From AP-15 sp963833745 (GTDB lineage Bacteria > Pseudomonadota > Alphaproteobacteria > ATCC43930 > CGMCC-115725): a stretch of 64,000 nt of DNA. The DNA lies in the NCBI GenBank assembly GCA_963833745.1, contig CAWHZD010000005.1:1-64000 (forward strand), written 5' to 3'. The notes below the pieces were generated by a model. That model had not been told where the DNA came from, searched no databases, and saw only the letters and a program-made list of their open reading frames with translations. Shown piece by piece: positions 41,135-50,291 of the stretch (within the stretch, counting starts at the first letter, position 1; the number at the start of each line of letters is the position of its first letter). Position numbers and translations under genes: made by a program.

Positions 41135-42922
41135 GTGCATCCGACCGACATCAGTAACCCCGACTATTTTCACAAAGTCGTCGATTGCCAATGGGCGTGC
41201 CCTGCCCATACGCCGGTGCCGGAATACATCCGCATGATTGCCGATCGGCGCTACACCGACGCATTTATGGTCAATTGGTTCTCGAATGTTTTCCCCGGGA
41301 TCCTCGGGCGCACCTGCGACCGGCCGTGCGAGCCCGCCTGCCGGCGTGGTCGGGTTGAGAAAGAGCCGGTGGCGATCTGTCGACTGAAACGCGTCGCCGC
41401 CGACAACAAAGGCGACATCACGCCATATCTGCCGACCATCCCGCCTGAGAAAAACGGCCGGCGCATCGCGTTCGTCGGCGCCGGACCGGCCTCCCTCACC
41501 GTCGCTCGCGATCTGTTGCCGCTCGGCTATCACTGCGTGATGTTCGACGGCGACGCCAAAGGCGGCGGCATGATGCGCAGCCAGATTCCGCGCTTCCGCC
41601 TGCCCGAAACCGTCACCGACGAAGAGGTCGACCTAATCCTCGACTTGGGTGTCGAAACCCGGTTTGGGGAGCCGGTGCAAAGCCTGAAAGCGCTGCTCTC
41701 AGAGGGCTGGGACGCAGTCTTTGTCGGCTGCGGCGCGCCGCGCGGGCGCGATCTCGACATTCCCGGCCGCAACGAGGCGGCGGCGAACATCCATATCGGC
41801 ATCGACTGGCTGTCGAGCGTCTCGTTTGGTCACATCAACAAGATCGGCCGTCGCGTTGTGGTGCTCGGTGGCGGCAACACGGCGATGGATTGCTGCCGTT
41901 CGTCGCGCCGGCTCGGCGGCGAGGAGGTCACCGTCGTCGTCCGCAGCGGGTTCGACGAGATGAAGGCCTCGCCCTGGGAAAAAGAGGACGCGACTCATGA
42001 AGGGATCCCGATCCTCAACTGGTTGGTGCCAAAAGAATTCGCCCATGATCGCGGCGACCTGACCGGGGTGGTGTTCGAAAAGGTCACGGCCGAATACGAC
42101 CCAAGCGGCCGCCGCAACCTGGTGCCGACCGGCGAACCCGACGTCCACATCGCGTGCGACGACGTGCTGATCGCAGTCGGCCAGGAGAACGCCTTTCCCT
42201 GGATCGAGCGCGACGTCGGCATCGAATTCGACCGCTGGGACATGCCCAAGGTTGACCCGAAGACGATGCAGTCGACCCTCCCCAGCGTCTTTTTCGGCGG
42301 GGACGCCGCGTTTGGGCCAAAGAACATCATCTGGGCGGTTGCCCATGGTCACGACGCTGCGATCTCGATCGACAAATTTTGTCACGGCGAGGATGTGCGT
42401 GACCGGCCGCCGCCGGGCGTGACCCTGGTCAGCCAGAAGATGGGCATCCACGAATGGAGCTATGACAACGACATTTCGAACGATCTGCGCTACCGTGTGC
42501 CGCTGCGCGACACCGCAGTTGCGCTGGCCGATATCCGGGTCGAGGTCGAGCTCGGCTTTGACGAAAAGCTCGGCTTTCTCGAAGCCGAACGCTGCCTCAA
42601 TTGCGACGTCCAGACCGTGTTTACCGGCCAGCTCTGCATCGAATGCGACGCCTGCGTCGACATCTGCCCGATGGATTGCATCACTTTTACCGACGATGGT
42701 CCGGAAGACGAGCTGCGGGGGCGGCTGATGGCCCCGGCGCTCGACCTCGAGCAGGATCTCTATATCGGCAATTCGCTCAAGACCGGCCGAATTATGGTCA
42801 AGGACGAGGATGTTTGCCTGCATTGCGGGTTGTGCGCCGAGCGCTGTCCGACCGGCGCCTGGGACATGCGGAAATTTCTTCTCGACATGACCCAGGCCGG
42901 CCCCGCCTGCCGGGCTCAATAA
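41135..42922 (+). CDS. korC: NAD(P)-linked flavin/iron-sulfur subunit (KorC / GltD-like)
   Basis: A 595-residue protein. An N-terminal Cys-rich helical domain (CQWACPAHTPVPEYIRMI, CDRPCEPACRRG) as in GltD; FAD site RIAFVGAGPASLTVARDL; NAD(P) site VVVLGGGNTAMDCCRSSRRL; second FAD site FFGGDAAFGPKNIIWAVAHG; and C-terminal 2[4Fe-4S] ferredoxin motifs CIECDACVDICPMDC and CLHCGLCAERCP. This layout matches KorC of the Thauera 2-oxoglutarate:ferredoxin oxidoreductase, which passes electrons to NAD(P)+. The start is GTG 41135 (VHPTDISNPDYF) after AGGAGGG. It precedes korA and korB on the same strand. Confidence 0.86.
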   Translation: MHPTDISNPDYFHKVVDCQWACPAHTPVPEYIRMIADRRYTDAFMVNWFSNVFPGILGRTCDRPCEPACRRGRVEKEPVAICRLKRVAADNKGDITPYLPTIPPEKNGRRIAFVGAGPASLTVARDLLPLGYHCVMFDGDAKGGGMMRSQIPRFRLPETVTDEEVDLILDLGVETRFGEPVQSLKALLSEGWDAVFVGCGAPRGRDLDIPGRNEAAANIHIGIDWLSSVSFGHINKIGRRVVVLGGGNTAMDCCRSSRRLGGEEVTVVVRSGFDEMKASPWEKEDATHEGIPILNWLVPKEFAHDRGDLTGVVFEKVTAEYDPSGRRNLVPTGEPDVHIACDDVLIAVGQENAFPWIERDVGIEFDRWDMPKVDPKTMQSTLPSVFFGGDAAFGPKNIIWAVAHGHDAAISIDKFCHGEDVRDRPPPGVTLVSQKMGIHEWSYDNDISNDLRYRVPLRDTAVALADIRVEVELGFDEKLGFLEAERCLNCDVQTVFTGQLCIECDACVDICPMDCITFTDDGPEDELRGRLMAPALDLEQDLYIGNSLKTGRIMVKDEDVCLHCGLCAERCPTGAWDMRKFLLDMTQAGPACRAQ

Positions 42923-43039
42923 AAAATCAAGGATCAACGCGGAGGGCGCAATGAATGCGCGATGGGCGCACAGAGGCAACCGGCACAGCGTCCTCGACGG
43001 ATCAGTCGCGGCCTTCGCGCTAAAGCTTTTTCCAGAGGA

Positions 43040-44899
43040 ATGAACGTGGACGGATCGAGCCCGCACAGCATCGAAAGCGTCAACGACTTCGTCGTCAAAT
43101 TCGCCAACGTCAACGGATCGGGGTCGGCCAGCGCCAACGCTCTGTTCGCCAAATCGGTTCTGCGCATGGGCATCCCGGCGAGTTCGCGCAACATCTTCCC
43201 GTCGAACATTCAGGGCCTGCCAACCTGGTACGAAGTGCGGATCAGCGAAAAGGGCCATCTCGGCCGCCGTGGCGGGGTCGACATGATGGTCGCGATGAAC
43301 CCGCAGACCTGGGACGAGGACCTGGCCGAGATCGAGCCCGGCGGCTATCTGTTCTACGATTCGACGAAACCGCTTCCACCGTCGAAATTTCGCGACGACA
43401 TCAGCGTGATCGGCGCGCCGCTGACGGCAATCTGCAACCGCGAATACAATGACCCCCGCCAGCGCCAGTTGTTCAAGAACATCATTTATCTCGGCGCCTT
43501 GTCGGCACTGTTGAACATGGATGTAGCGGCGATCGAAAAGCTGATCTCCGAGCAGTTCCGCGGCAAGGATACCCTGATCCGGCCCAATCTGCGCGCGCTC
43601 GATCTCGGCCGCGAATGGGCTTCGAACGAGCAGGAATGCCCAATTGGGCTGCGCCTCGAGCCCGTCGACAAGGTTGGCGACCGCATCTTCATCACCGGCA
43701 ACGACGCGGCGGCACTAGGCGCCGTCTATGGCGGGGCGACAGTCGCGGCGTGGTATCCGATCACTCCGTCCTCCTCGCTCGCCGAGGCTTTTTCGAACCA
43801 CTGCCGCCGCTATCGCGTTGATCCCGAGACCAAGAAACAGCGTTACGCGGTCATCCAGGCTGAAGACGAGCTGGCCTCGATCGGCATGGTGATCGGCGCT
43901 GCCTGGAACGGTGCGCGCGCCTTTACCACGACCTCGGGACCGGGCATCTCGCTGATGCAAGAGTTCATCGGGCTCGCCTATTTCGCCGAGATACCGGCGG
44001 TGATCTTCGACGTGCAGCGCGGCAGCCCGTCGACCGGGATGCCGACCCGAACCCAGCAGGCCGACATCCTATCCTGTGCCCATGCCTCGCACGGCGACAC
44101 AAAGCATGTGCTGCTGTTCCCCGAGGACCCGCGCGAAAGCTTCGCCTTCGCCGCCGAGGCGTTCGATTTGGCTGACCGGCTTCAGACGCCGGTTTTTGTA
44201 ATGCTCGATCTCGACATCGGCATGAACGACTGGCTCGTCGAGCCGTTGGCCTGGGACGAGAACCGGCATTACGACCGCGGCAAGGTCATGACCGCCGAAC
44301 AGCTCGAGGCGGGCGTCGAGTTCGGGCGCTATCTCGATGTCGACGGCGACGGCATCCCCTATCGTACCTTGCCTGGCACCCATCCGACGCGCGGCGCCTT
44401 TTTCACCCGCGGCACGACCAAGGACCGTTTTGCGCGCTATTCCGAGGAGGGGCCGGATTACGTCGACAACATGCAGCGCCTCTTGCACAAATTCGAGACC
44501 GCCAAGCGCCTGGTGCCGCCTCCGATCAAGCGCTCGGCGCGCGAGGCAACCCGCTATGGTGCGATCTATTTCGGCTCGACCTCGGCTGCCATGGCCGAGG
44601 CGCTGGAAACGCTTGAGGAGCGTGGCATCCATCTCGACACCCTTCGCGTGCGAGCCTACCCATTTCACGATGACGTGCTCGATTTTATCGCCGCCCACGA
44701 CCGCATCTTTCTCGTCGAACAAAACCGCGACGCCCAGCTGCGCAGCTTGGTGATGAACGACGGCGATATCGACCCGGCCCGGCTTGTCCCGATCCTGCAT
44801 TATGACGGCACGCCGATTACCGCGCGCTTCATCGTCAAGGCAATCGGCGACATGCTCGACATCATGACATTGGCGCCATTGCGCAAGGCGCTGCCGTGA
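43040..44899 (+). CDS. korA: 2-oxoacid:acceptor oxidoreductase, fused gamma-alpha subunit
   Basis: A 619-residue subunit. N-terminal gamma domain (FANVNGSGSASANALFAKSV, NIFPSNIQGLPTWYEVRISE, GHLGRRGGVDMMVAMNP) followed by the alpha/pyrimidine domain (NDAAALGAVYGGATVAAWYP, ITPSSSLAEAF, QAEDELASIGMVIGAAWNGA, RAFTTTSGPGISLMQEF, DVQRGSPSTGMPTRTQQADI). These are the signatures of KorA-type 2-oxoglutarate or related 2-oxoacid:ferredoxin oxidoreductases, which make acyl-CoA and CO2 with ThDP. ATG 43040 sits very near GAGG; GTG 43046 would have better spacing and is an alternative start. Confidence 0.9.
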   Translation: MNVDGSSPHSIESVNDFVVKFANVNGSGSASANALFAKSVLRMGIPASSRNIFPSNIQGLPTWYEVRISEKGHLGRRGGVDMMVAMNPQTWDEDLAEIEPGGYLFYDSTKPLPPSKFRDDISVIGAPLTAICNREYNDPRQRQLFKNIIYLGALSALLNMDVAAIEKLISEQFRGKDTLIRPNLRALDLGREWASNEQECPIGLRLEPVDKVGDRIFITGNDAAALGAVYGGATVAAWYPITPSSSLAEAFSNHCRRYRVDPETKKQRYAVIQAEDELASIGMVIGAAWNGARAFTTTSGPGISLMQEFIGLAYFAEIPAVIFDVQRGSPSTGMPTRTQQADILSCAHASHGDTKHVLLFPEDPRESFAFAAEAFDLADRLQTPVFVMLDLDIGMNDWLVEPLAWDENRHYDRGKVMTAEQLEAGVEFGRYLDVDGDGIPYRTLPGTHPTRGAFFTRGTTKDRFARYSEEGPDYVDNMQRLLHKFETAKRLVPPPIKRSAREATRYGAIYFGSTSAAMAEALETLEERGIHLDTLRVRAYPFHDDVLDFIAAHDRIFLVEQNRDAQLRSLVMNDGDIDPARLVPILHYDGTPITARFIVKAIGDMLDIMTLAPLRKALP

Positions 44900-44904
44900 A
44901 TTTC

Positions 44905-44953
44905 CTAAGGACCGCGGGCCTGCGGCCTGCATGCGGGCGGAACGTCCGCGCTC
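44905..44953. repeat. GC-rich palindromic repeat between korA and korB
   Basis: Contains CCGCGGGCCTGCGGCCTGCA and GCGGGCGGAACGTCCGCGCT. The halves form nested hairpins (GGGCCTGCGGCC; GCGGGCGGAACGTCCGC). Sequence of this form is a frequent intergenic repeat in GC-rich proteobacteria. It could tune the korA/korB ratio by stabilising the upstream mRNA. Confidence 0.5.
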
Positions 44954-44966
44954 CCAAGAGGCGATC

Positions 44967-46022
44967 ATGACCTACATTGCCAAGCCCCGGCTGCATCACC
45001 CAAAGCTGCCGACCAATGCGCTCGGCTACACCCACCGCGACTACGAGGGCGCGGTGTCGACCCTGTGCGCCGGCTGCGGCCACGATTCGATCAGCGCTGC
45101 GATCATCCAGGCCTGCTTTGAGCTGAGCCTGCCGCCGCATCGCATCGCCAAGCTCTCCGGGATCGGCTGCTCGTCGAAGACGCCGACCTATTTCCTCGGC
45201 AAGTCGCACGGTTTCAACAGCGTGCACGGCCGCATGCCGTCGGTGCTGACCGGCGCCAACCTCGCCAATCGCAATCTCGTCTATCTCGGCATTTCGGGCG
45301 ACGGCGATTCGGCGTCGATCGGCCTCGGCCAGTTCGCGCATTGCATTCGCCGCGCCGTCAATATGGTCTACATCGTCGAGAACAACGGCGTATACGGGCT
45401 GACCAAGGGTCAGTTCTCGGCGACCGCCGACAAGGGGTCAAAGGCGCGTCGCGGCGCGGTCAACACCGATTCTCCTATCGATCTGGTGGCGCTTGCCCTG
45501 CAACTTGGCGCGTCCTTTGTCGGGCGCAGCTTCTCCGGTGACAAAAAGCAGCTGGTGCCGCTGATCGAGGCCGCGATCGAGCACCGCGGAGCCGCGTTTA
45601 TCGACGTCGTCTCACCCTGCGTCGCCTTCAACAACAACCCCGAATCGACGAAGAGCTTTGACTATGTCCGGGGTCACAACGAGGCGGTCAACCGTCTCGA
45701 CATGATCCTCGAACGCGACGAGATCATCGCCGATTACGCGCCGGGGACGGTCGAAACCGTGGTTCAGCACGACGGCTCGATCCTAAGGCTCCGCAAGCTC
45801 GCTGCCGATTACGATCCGCACGACCGAATCTCCGCATTGACCTATCTTCAGCAGCGGCACGCGGCAGGAGAGGTCGTCACCGGGCTGCTGTTTGTCGAAC
45901 CCGATTCTGGCGACATGCACGAATTCCTCGACACGGTCGAACCACCGCTCAACGGCCTCGGCGAGGCCGAGTTGTGCCCCGGCCCGGCCGCCCTCGCCCA
46001 ATTCAACGCCGCGCATCGCTAG
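44967..46022 (+). CDS. korB: 2-oxoacid:acceptor oxidoreductase, beta (ThDP-binding) subunit
   Basis: A 351-residue subunit with STLCAGCGHDSISAAI, KLSGIGCSSKTPTYF, the ThDP/Mg motif GDGDSASIGLGQFAHC ... VENNGVYGLTKGQFS, and DVVSPCVAFNNNPESTKSF. It matches KorB and is the partner of korA. Intersubunit [4Fe-4S] ligands are provided by CAGC and other cysteines here. ATG 44967 follows GAGGCG. The C-terminal extension (GLLFVEPDSGDMHEFLDTVE) is common in the KorB branch, which in Mycobacterium and Thauera is oxygen-tolerant to a degree. The enzyme would supply the TCA cycle or a reductive route with low-potential electrons. Confidence 0.9.
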   Translation: MTYIAKPRLHHPKLPTNALGYTHRDYEGAVSTLCAGCGHDSISAAIIQACFELSLPPHRIAKLSGIGCSSKTPTYFLGKSHGFNSVHGRMPSVLTGANLANRNLVYLGISGDGDSASIGLGQFAHCIRRAVNMVYIVENNGVYGLTKGQFSATADKGSKARRGAVNTDSPIDLVALALQLGASFVGRSFSGDKKQLVPLIEAAIEHRGAAFIDVVSPCVAFNNNPESTKSFDYVRGHNEAVNRLDMILERDEIIADYAPGTVETVVQHDGSILRLRKLAADYDPHDRISALTYLQQRHAAGEVVTGLLFVEPDSGDMHEFLDTVEPPLNGLGEAELCPGPAALAQFNAAHR

Positions 46023-46122
46023 CGTCGCCGCCGGCCGCCGTGGATGCGTCGCAGTGAGCGCTGCGGACTTCGACTCGCGCTACTTCAATGTCGATCCAAG
46101 CTGACATTTGGCCGGTGAAGCG

Positions 46123-49100
46123 TCAGCGATCGTCCTGCAACGACAGTAGGGTGGCGTTGCCGCCGGCGGCGGTGGTGTCGGTCGAGATGGTGCGCTCGGT
46201 CGCAAAGCGGTGCAGATAGCGCGGGCCGCCGGCCTTGGGGCCGGTACCCGACAGGCGCTCGCCGCCAAATGGCTGCGCGCCGACGACAGCGCCGATCATG
46301 TTGCGGTTGACGTAATTGTTGCCAATGCGCAGCCGGCCCAGAATGTGGCGGACATTCTCGTCGATACGGCTGTGGATGCCTGATGTCAGTCCGTAGCCGG
46401 TCGCGTCGATCTCGTCGAGTATCTGGTCGAGCCGGTCGGCCGGCCAGCGCACGACATGCAAGATCGGGCCAAACACCTCTCGGTCGAGCAGATCGGCGCT
46501 CGCGATCTCGAAAGCGCGCGGGGCAAAAAAGGTGCCGTGGTCGGCACCCGGCGGCAGCCGGCATTGGTAGAGAAGGCGGCCTTCGCGCACCATGCGGGCG
46601 ACGTGCTGCTCAAGCGCGTCGCGGGCGGCAGCGTCGATGACCGGGCCGACATCGGTGGCGAGCAGAGCCGGGTCGCCGATCGCGAGTTCCGCCATCGCCC
46701 CCGTCAGCATGTCGATCAGCCGGTCGGCGATGTCGGCTTGCACATAAAGGAGGCGCAATGACGAACAGCGCTGCCCGGCGCTTTCGAAGGCCGAAATCAG
46801 CACATCGACCACGACCTGTTCCGGCAAGGCTGAGGAATCGACGATCATCGCGTTCTGCCCACCGGTTTCGGCGATCAACGGCGCAAGCGGGCCGGGCCTC
46901 TGCACCAGGCTCAGCGCGATGGCGCGCGCGGTTTCGGTCGAGCCGGTAAAGGCGACGCCCGCGACCCTGGGATCGGCGACAAGCGGCGCCCCCACCGCCT
47001 CGCCGGTGCCGGGCAGCAGGTGCAAGACGTCAGCCGGGATGCCGGCCTCGTGCAGCAAATGCACAGCGGCGGCGGCGGTAAGCGGGGTCTGCTCGGCGGG
47101 TTTGGCGATGACGGTGTTGCCGGCGGCGAGTGCGGCGGCGACCTGACCGGTAAAGATTGCCAATGGGAAATTCCACGGCGAGATGCAGGCAAAGACGCCC
47201 CGCCCGTGCAGCGCCAGTTCGTTGCGCTCGCCGGTCGGTCCCAGCAATGGTTCGGGGACGGCGAAATCGGCCCGGGCGCGCACCGCGTAATAGCGCAGGT
47301 AATCGATCGCCTCGCGCAACTCCGAGGCCGCCGCCGCAATCGTGCGGCCGCCTTCGCGGATGATCCGCGTCATCAGTACGGCGCGGTGGCCCTCGTAAAG
47401 GTCGGCGGCGTGTTCGAGGATTGCGGCGCGCTCATTGGCCGGCCGATGGTCCCAGGCGGAGGCGGCGTGACGGGCGCGGTCGAGCGCCTGATCGAGTTGC
47501 TCCGGCCCGGCTTGGATAACGGCGCCGATCTGGCGGCGACGATCACTCGGATCGAACACCAGCTCAGAGGGACCGGTCTGCTCGATACCACCGACGATGG
47601 GTGCGGCATGCCACGGATGACGCATCGCGGCGGCGAGATCGTCGCGCAAAGCCGTCAACGCCGGTGAGTGGGTGAGGTCGATCCCGCGCGAATTCCGCCG
47701 CACCGGAGCGTAGAGGTCTGACGGCAGCGGGATGCGTGGGTGCGGCTTGAGCATCAGCCGTGAGAGCCGCGCCACCGGATCGGCGATGATCTCGTCGATC
47801 GGCTGACGGTCGTCGACAATGCGGTTGACGAACGAGGTGTTGGCGCCGTTTTCGAGCAGCCGGCGGACGAGGTAGGCCAGCAATTCCTCATGACTGCCGA
47901 CCGGGGCATAGACGCGGCATGGCCGATCGAAATAGTCCGGCCCGACGATTTCGTCGTAGAGGGCTTCTCCCATGCCGTGCAGGCGCTGGAACTCCCAATC
48001 GCGGCGGTCGCCAGCGAGTTCGAGCATCGCGGCGACGGTGTGCGCGTTGTGGGTGGCGAATTGGGGATAGAGCGCGCTGCCCCCGTCAAGAAGGCGGCGG
48101 GCGGCGGCGAGATAGGAGACGTCGGTTGCGAGCTTGCGGGTGTAGACCGGATACCCGTCGAGCCCGCGCTCCTGGCTGCGCTTGATCTCGCTGTCCCAAT
48201 ACGCGCCTTTGACAAGTCGCACCATCAGCCGCCTTCGGCCACGGCGCGCGAGATCGGCAAGCCAGTCGATCAGCGGCAACGCGCGCTTTTGATAGGCCTG
48301 CACCGCGAGGCCGAACCCGTCCCAGCCGGCGAGTTCGGGGGCGAGAGCCAATGTCTCGATCAGATCGAGCGACAGGTCGAGCCGGTCGGCTTCCTCGGCG
48401 TCGATCGTAAAGCCGATGCCGGCCTCGCGCGCCTGACCGGCGAGCGCCAGCAACGGCGGGGTCATCTCGGCCAGCACTCGGTCGCGTTGCGCCATCTCGT
48501 AGCGCGGGTGCAACGCCGAAAGCTTGACCGAAATGCCGGGCGCCTCTTCGACGGCGCGACCGGCGGCAGCGCCTCCGATAGAGTTGATCGCGTTCTTGTA
48601 GGAGTCGAGATAGCGGTTGGCGTCGGCCGCGGTGTGCGCCGCTTCGCCGAGCATGTCGTAGGAATGGCGGTAGCCCTCGCGTTCAACCGGGCGGGCACGT
48701 TCGAGCGCCTCCTCGATGGTGCGGCCCATGACGAATTGGCGGGCGAGGATGCGCATTGCCGCGGTCACGGCCTGGCGCACCACCGGCTCGCCCGAGCGCA
48801 TCGCAAATCGGCGCAGGGCCGCGCGCAGATCGTGCGCCGCGGGCTCGGCGCGCAGGAAGCGCCCGGTCAGCATCAACGCCCAGGTCGAGGCGTTGACAAA
48901 GACCGAGTCCGAATGGTCGAGATGGCGCGCCCAATCGGCCTCGCCGAGCTTGTCACGGATCAGCCGGTCGATTGTGTCGGCGTCGGGGATGCGCAGCAAT
49001 GCCTCAGCGAGGCAGAGGAGCGCCACGCCTTCCTGCGAGGACAGCGCGTATTCGTGCAAAAACGCGTCAATGCCGCCCTTGCCCTGGCGCTCGCGGCGGA

Positions 49101-49275
49101 CGCCAGCAACCAGCCGGCGGGCGGTCTGCGCGATCCGATCGCGCGCTTCGGGCGGGATTTCCGCCGCGGCCAGGATCTGCGCGTCCGCCTCGGTCTCATC
49201 GAGGCGCGCATGGTCGCGGACCGCGGCGCGCAGTGGTGAGGCGGGCGGCAGCGGGGCGGGGAACACGACATCCAT
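46123..49275 (-). CDS. putA: Bifunctional proline dehydrogenase / P5C dehydrogenase
   Basis: A 1050-residue enzyme oxidising proline to glutamate. Proline dehydrogenase barrel: SVKLSALHPRYEMAQRDR, LMVRLVKGAYWDSEIKRSQ, FATHNAHTVAAMLELAG, EFQRLHGMGEALYDEIVG and YAPVGSHEELLAYLVRRLLE (FAD and proline binding, about residues 235-500). Aldehyde dehydrogenase half: PWNFPLAIFTGQVAAALAAG, ETGGQNAMIVDSSALPEQVV, catalytic Cys in SAGQRCSSLRLLYV and EVFGPILHVVRW. It begins MDVVFPAPLPPASPLRAAV without the N-terminal ribbon-helix-helix DNA-binding domain of E. coli PutA, so it is not self-regulating in that way. Full length, monocistronic. Confidence 0.95.
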   Translation of the reverse strand: MDVVFPAPLPPASPLRAAVRDHARLDETEADAQILAAAEIPPEARDRIAQTARRLVAGVRRERQGKGGIDAFLHEYALSSQEGVALLCLAEALLRIPDADTIDRLIRDKLGEADWARHLDHSDSVFVNASTWALMLTGRFLRAEPAAHDLRAALRRFAMRSGEPVVRQAVTAAMRILARQFVMGRTIEEALERARPVEREGYRHSYDMLGEAAHTAADANRYLDSYKNAINSIGGAAAGRAVEEAPGISVKLSALHPRYEMAQRDRVLAEMTPPLLALAGQAREAGIGFTIDAEEADRLDLSLDLIETLALAPELAGWDGFGLAVQAYQKRALPLIDWLADLARRGRRRLMVRLVKGAYWDSEIKRSQERGLDGYPVYTRKLATDVSYLAAARRLLDGGSALYPQFATHNAHTVAAMLELAGDRRDWEFQRLHGMGEALYDEIVGPDYFDRPCRVYAPVGSHEELLAYLVRRLLENGANTSFVNRIVDDRQPIDEIIADPVARLSRLMLKPHPRIPLPSDLYAPVRRNSRGIDLTHSPALTALRDDLAAAMRHPWHAAPIVGGIEQTGPSELVFDPSDRRRQIGAVIQAGPEQLDQALDRARHAASAWDHRPANERAAILEHAADLYEGHRAVLMTRIIREGGRTIAAAASELREAIDYLRYYAVRARADFAVPEPLLGPTGERNELALHGRGVFACISPWNFPLAIFTGQVAAALAAGNTVIAKPAEQTPLTAAAAVHLLHEAGIPADVLHLLPGTGEAVGAPLVADPRVAGVAFTGSTETARAIALSLVQRPGPLAPLIAETGGQNAMIVDSSALPEQVVVDVLISAFESAGQRCSSLRLLYVQADIADRLIDMLTGAMAELAIGDPALLATDVGPVIDAAARDALEQHVARMVREGRLLYQCRLPPGADHGTFFAPRAFEIASADLLDREVFGPILHVVRWPADRLDQILDEIDATGYGLTSGIHSRIDENVRHILGRLRIGNNYVNRNMIGAVVGAQPFGGERLSGTGPKAGGPRYLHRFATERTISTDTTAAGGNATLLSLQDDR

Positions 49276-49632
49276 GGCGAGGCCCTTTCATGCACGGCGC
49301 TGATTTTCGGGCATCTAAACGAACTTTTGTCGGCGCGCTGCGTCCGTGCGCTCACAGATGTGGGGTACGGGGGACGCGCGCACAGCCATAATGGTCAGCA
49401 CCTCGCTGAGGGCGTGCTACCAGTTGGCGGCCTCCTTGGTCGAGCCGAGGCCGGGCACCGGCTGTGAGGGCGCTTCAACGCGAAGGGTTGCCTGCCGATG
49501 CACCAACCGCCTCGAAAAATCCGGTGCCCACGCCTGCATACGGCCTCGCCGGCAAGCCTTGCAGAGCGCACCGCAAAACCGCATACACTGCCGCTGTCCG
49601 GCGGGCTCGGGCGTGTCATGGTGGGGGAATGG
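49276..49632. other. Intergenic region between putA and the OmpA-like gene
   Basis: About 355 bases between divergent genes. No supportable ORF: the Arg/Ala-rich frames on both strands lack credible starts. Should hold the putA promoter (near 49300-49350) and that of the OmpA-like gene. Confidence 0.4.
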
Positions 49633-50097
49633 ATGTTGAGGTTTCGGCGAGCGTTTTCCTTGATGCTTTTAGTCTGGGCGCTGGCGCTCTCCGCCGCGGC
49701 CAGCGCGCAAGCCCCGCCGGGTGCGCCGGCCGCGAACCCGGCGCCCCCCGCTGCCGCACCGGGAGCCGAAGCGAAGGCGCAGCTGCCGCGTTTCCTGATC
49801 TATTTTGACGAATTCAGCGCCTATCTGTCGCCGCGAGCAAAGACGATCATTGCGCAGGCCGCCAAAAAGGCGAAGGAGGCCGGCGCCACGTCGATCACCG
49901 TCCAGGCGCGGGCGAGCGCCACCGGCACGGTTCAGACCAACAAATACCTGGCAATGACGCGCTCCTCGATCGTCGCCGACGAACTCCAGGCGGATGGGAT
50001 CGACGCCGCGATGGTACAGCAGGATCCGATCGGGCAGACCGGATCGAGCGACCCCTCGGTGTTCAACCGGCGCGTCGACATCATCCTCCATCACTGA
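49633..50097 (+). CDS. OmpA-like domain periplasmic protein
   Basis: A 154-residue protein with a signal peptide (FSLMLLVWALALSAAASAQA), a Pro/Ala-rich spacer (PPGAPAANPAPPAAAPGAEA) and an OmpA C-terminal-like domain: FLIYFDEFSAYLSPRAKTII (the FD.....L standard start), ITVQARASATGTVQTNKYLA, and the end FNRRVDIILHH (NRRVE-like). It would bind peptidoglycan in the periplasm. The ATG at 49633 has GGGGGAA upstream; an in-frame ATG 49618 is possible. Gene stands alone. Confidence 0.82.
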   Translation: MLRFRRAFSLMLLVWALALSAAASAQAPPGAPAANPAPPAAAPGAEAKAQLPRFLIYFDEFSAYLSPRAKTIIAQAAKKAKEAGATSITVQARASATGTVQTNKYLAMTRSSIVADELQADGIDAAMVQQDPIGQTGSSDPSVFNRRVDIILHH

Positions 50098-50291
50098 GCG
50101 CCGCTGCGCGATGGCTGCGGGACTGCTGGTCGTCACTACGGGTGTGGCGCGACGTGGCCCTGCGCGCCGCGCCGCCGTCAATTGGCGGCAGGCGCCTTGT
50201 GGCGAGACGCCGCTGCACCTGATCGGTCCGGACAAGCGGATGATATAGCGCGAGCCCCTTCGGCAAGCGCGCCAGCGAACCTGGCGGGCGG

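Noticed and set aside
41699..43258. 519-codon minus-strand frame over korC
   Set aside because: Antisense shadow of korC, which has clear motifs on the other strand.
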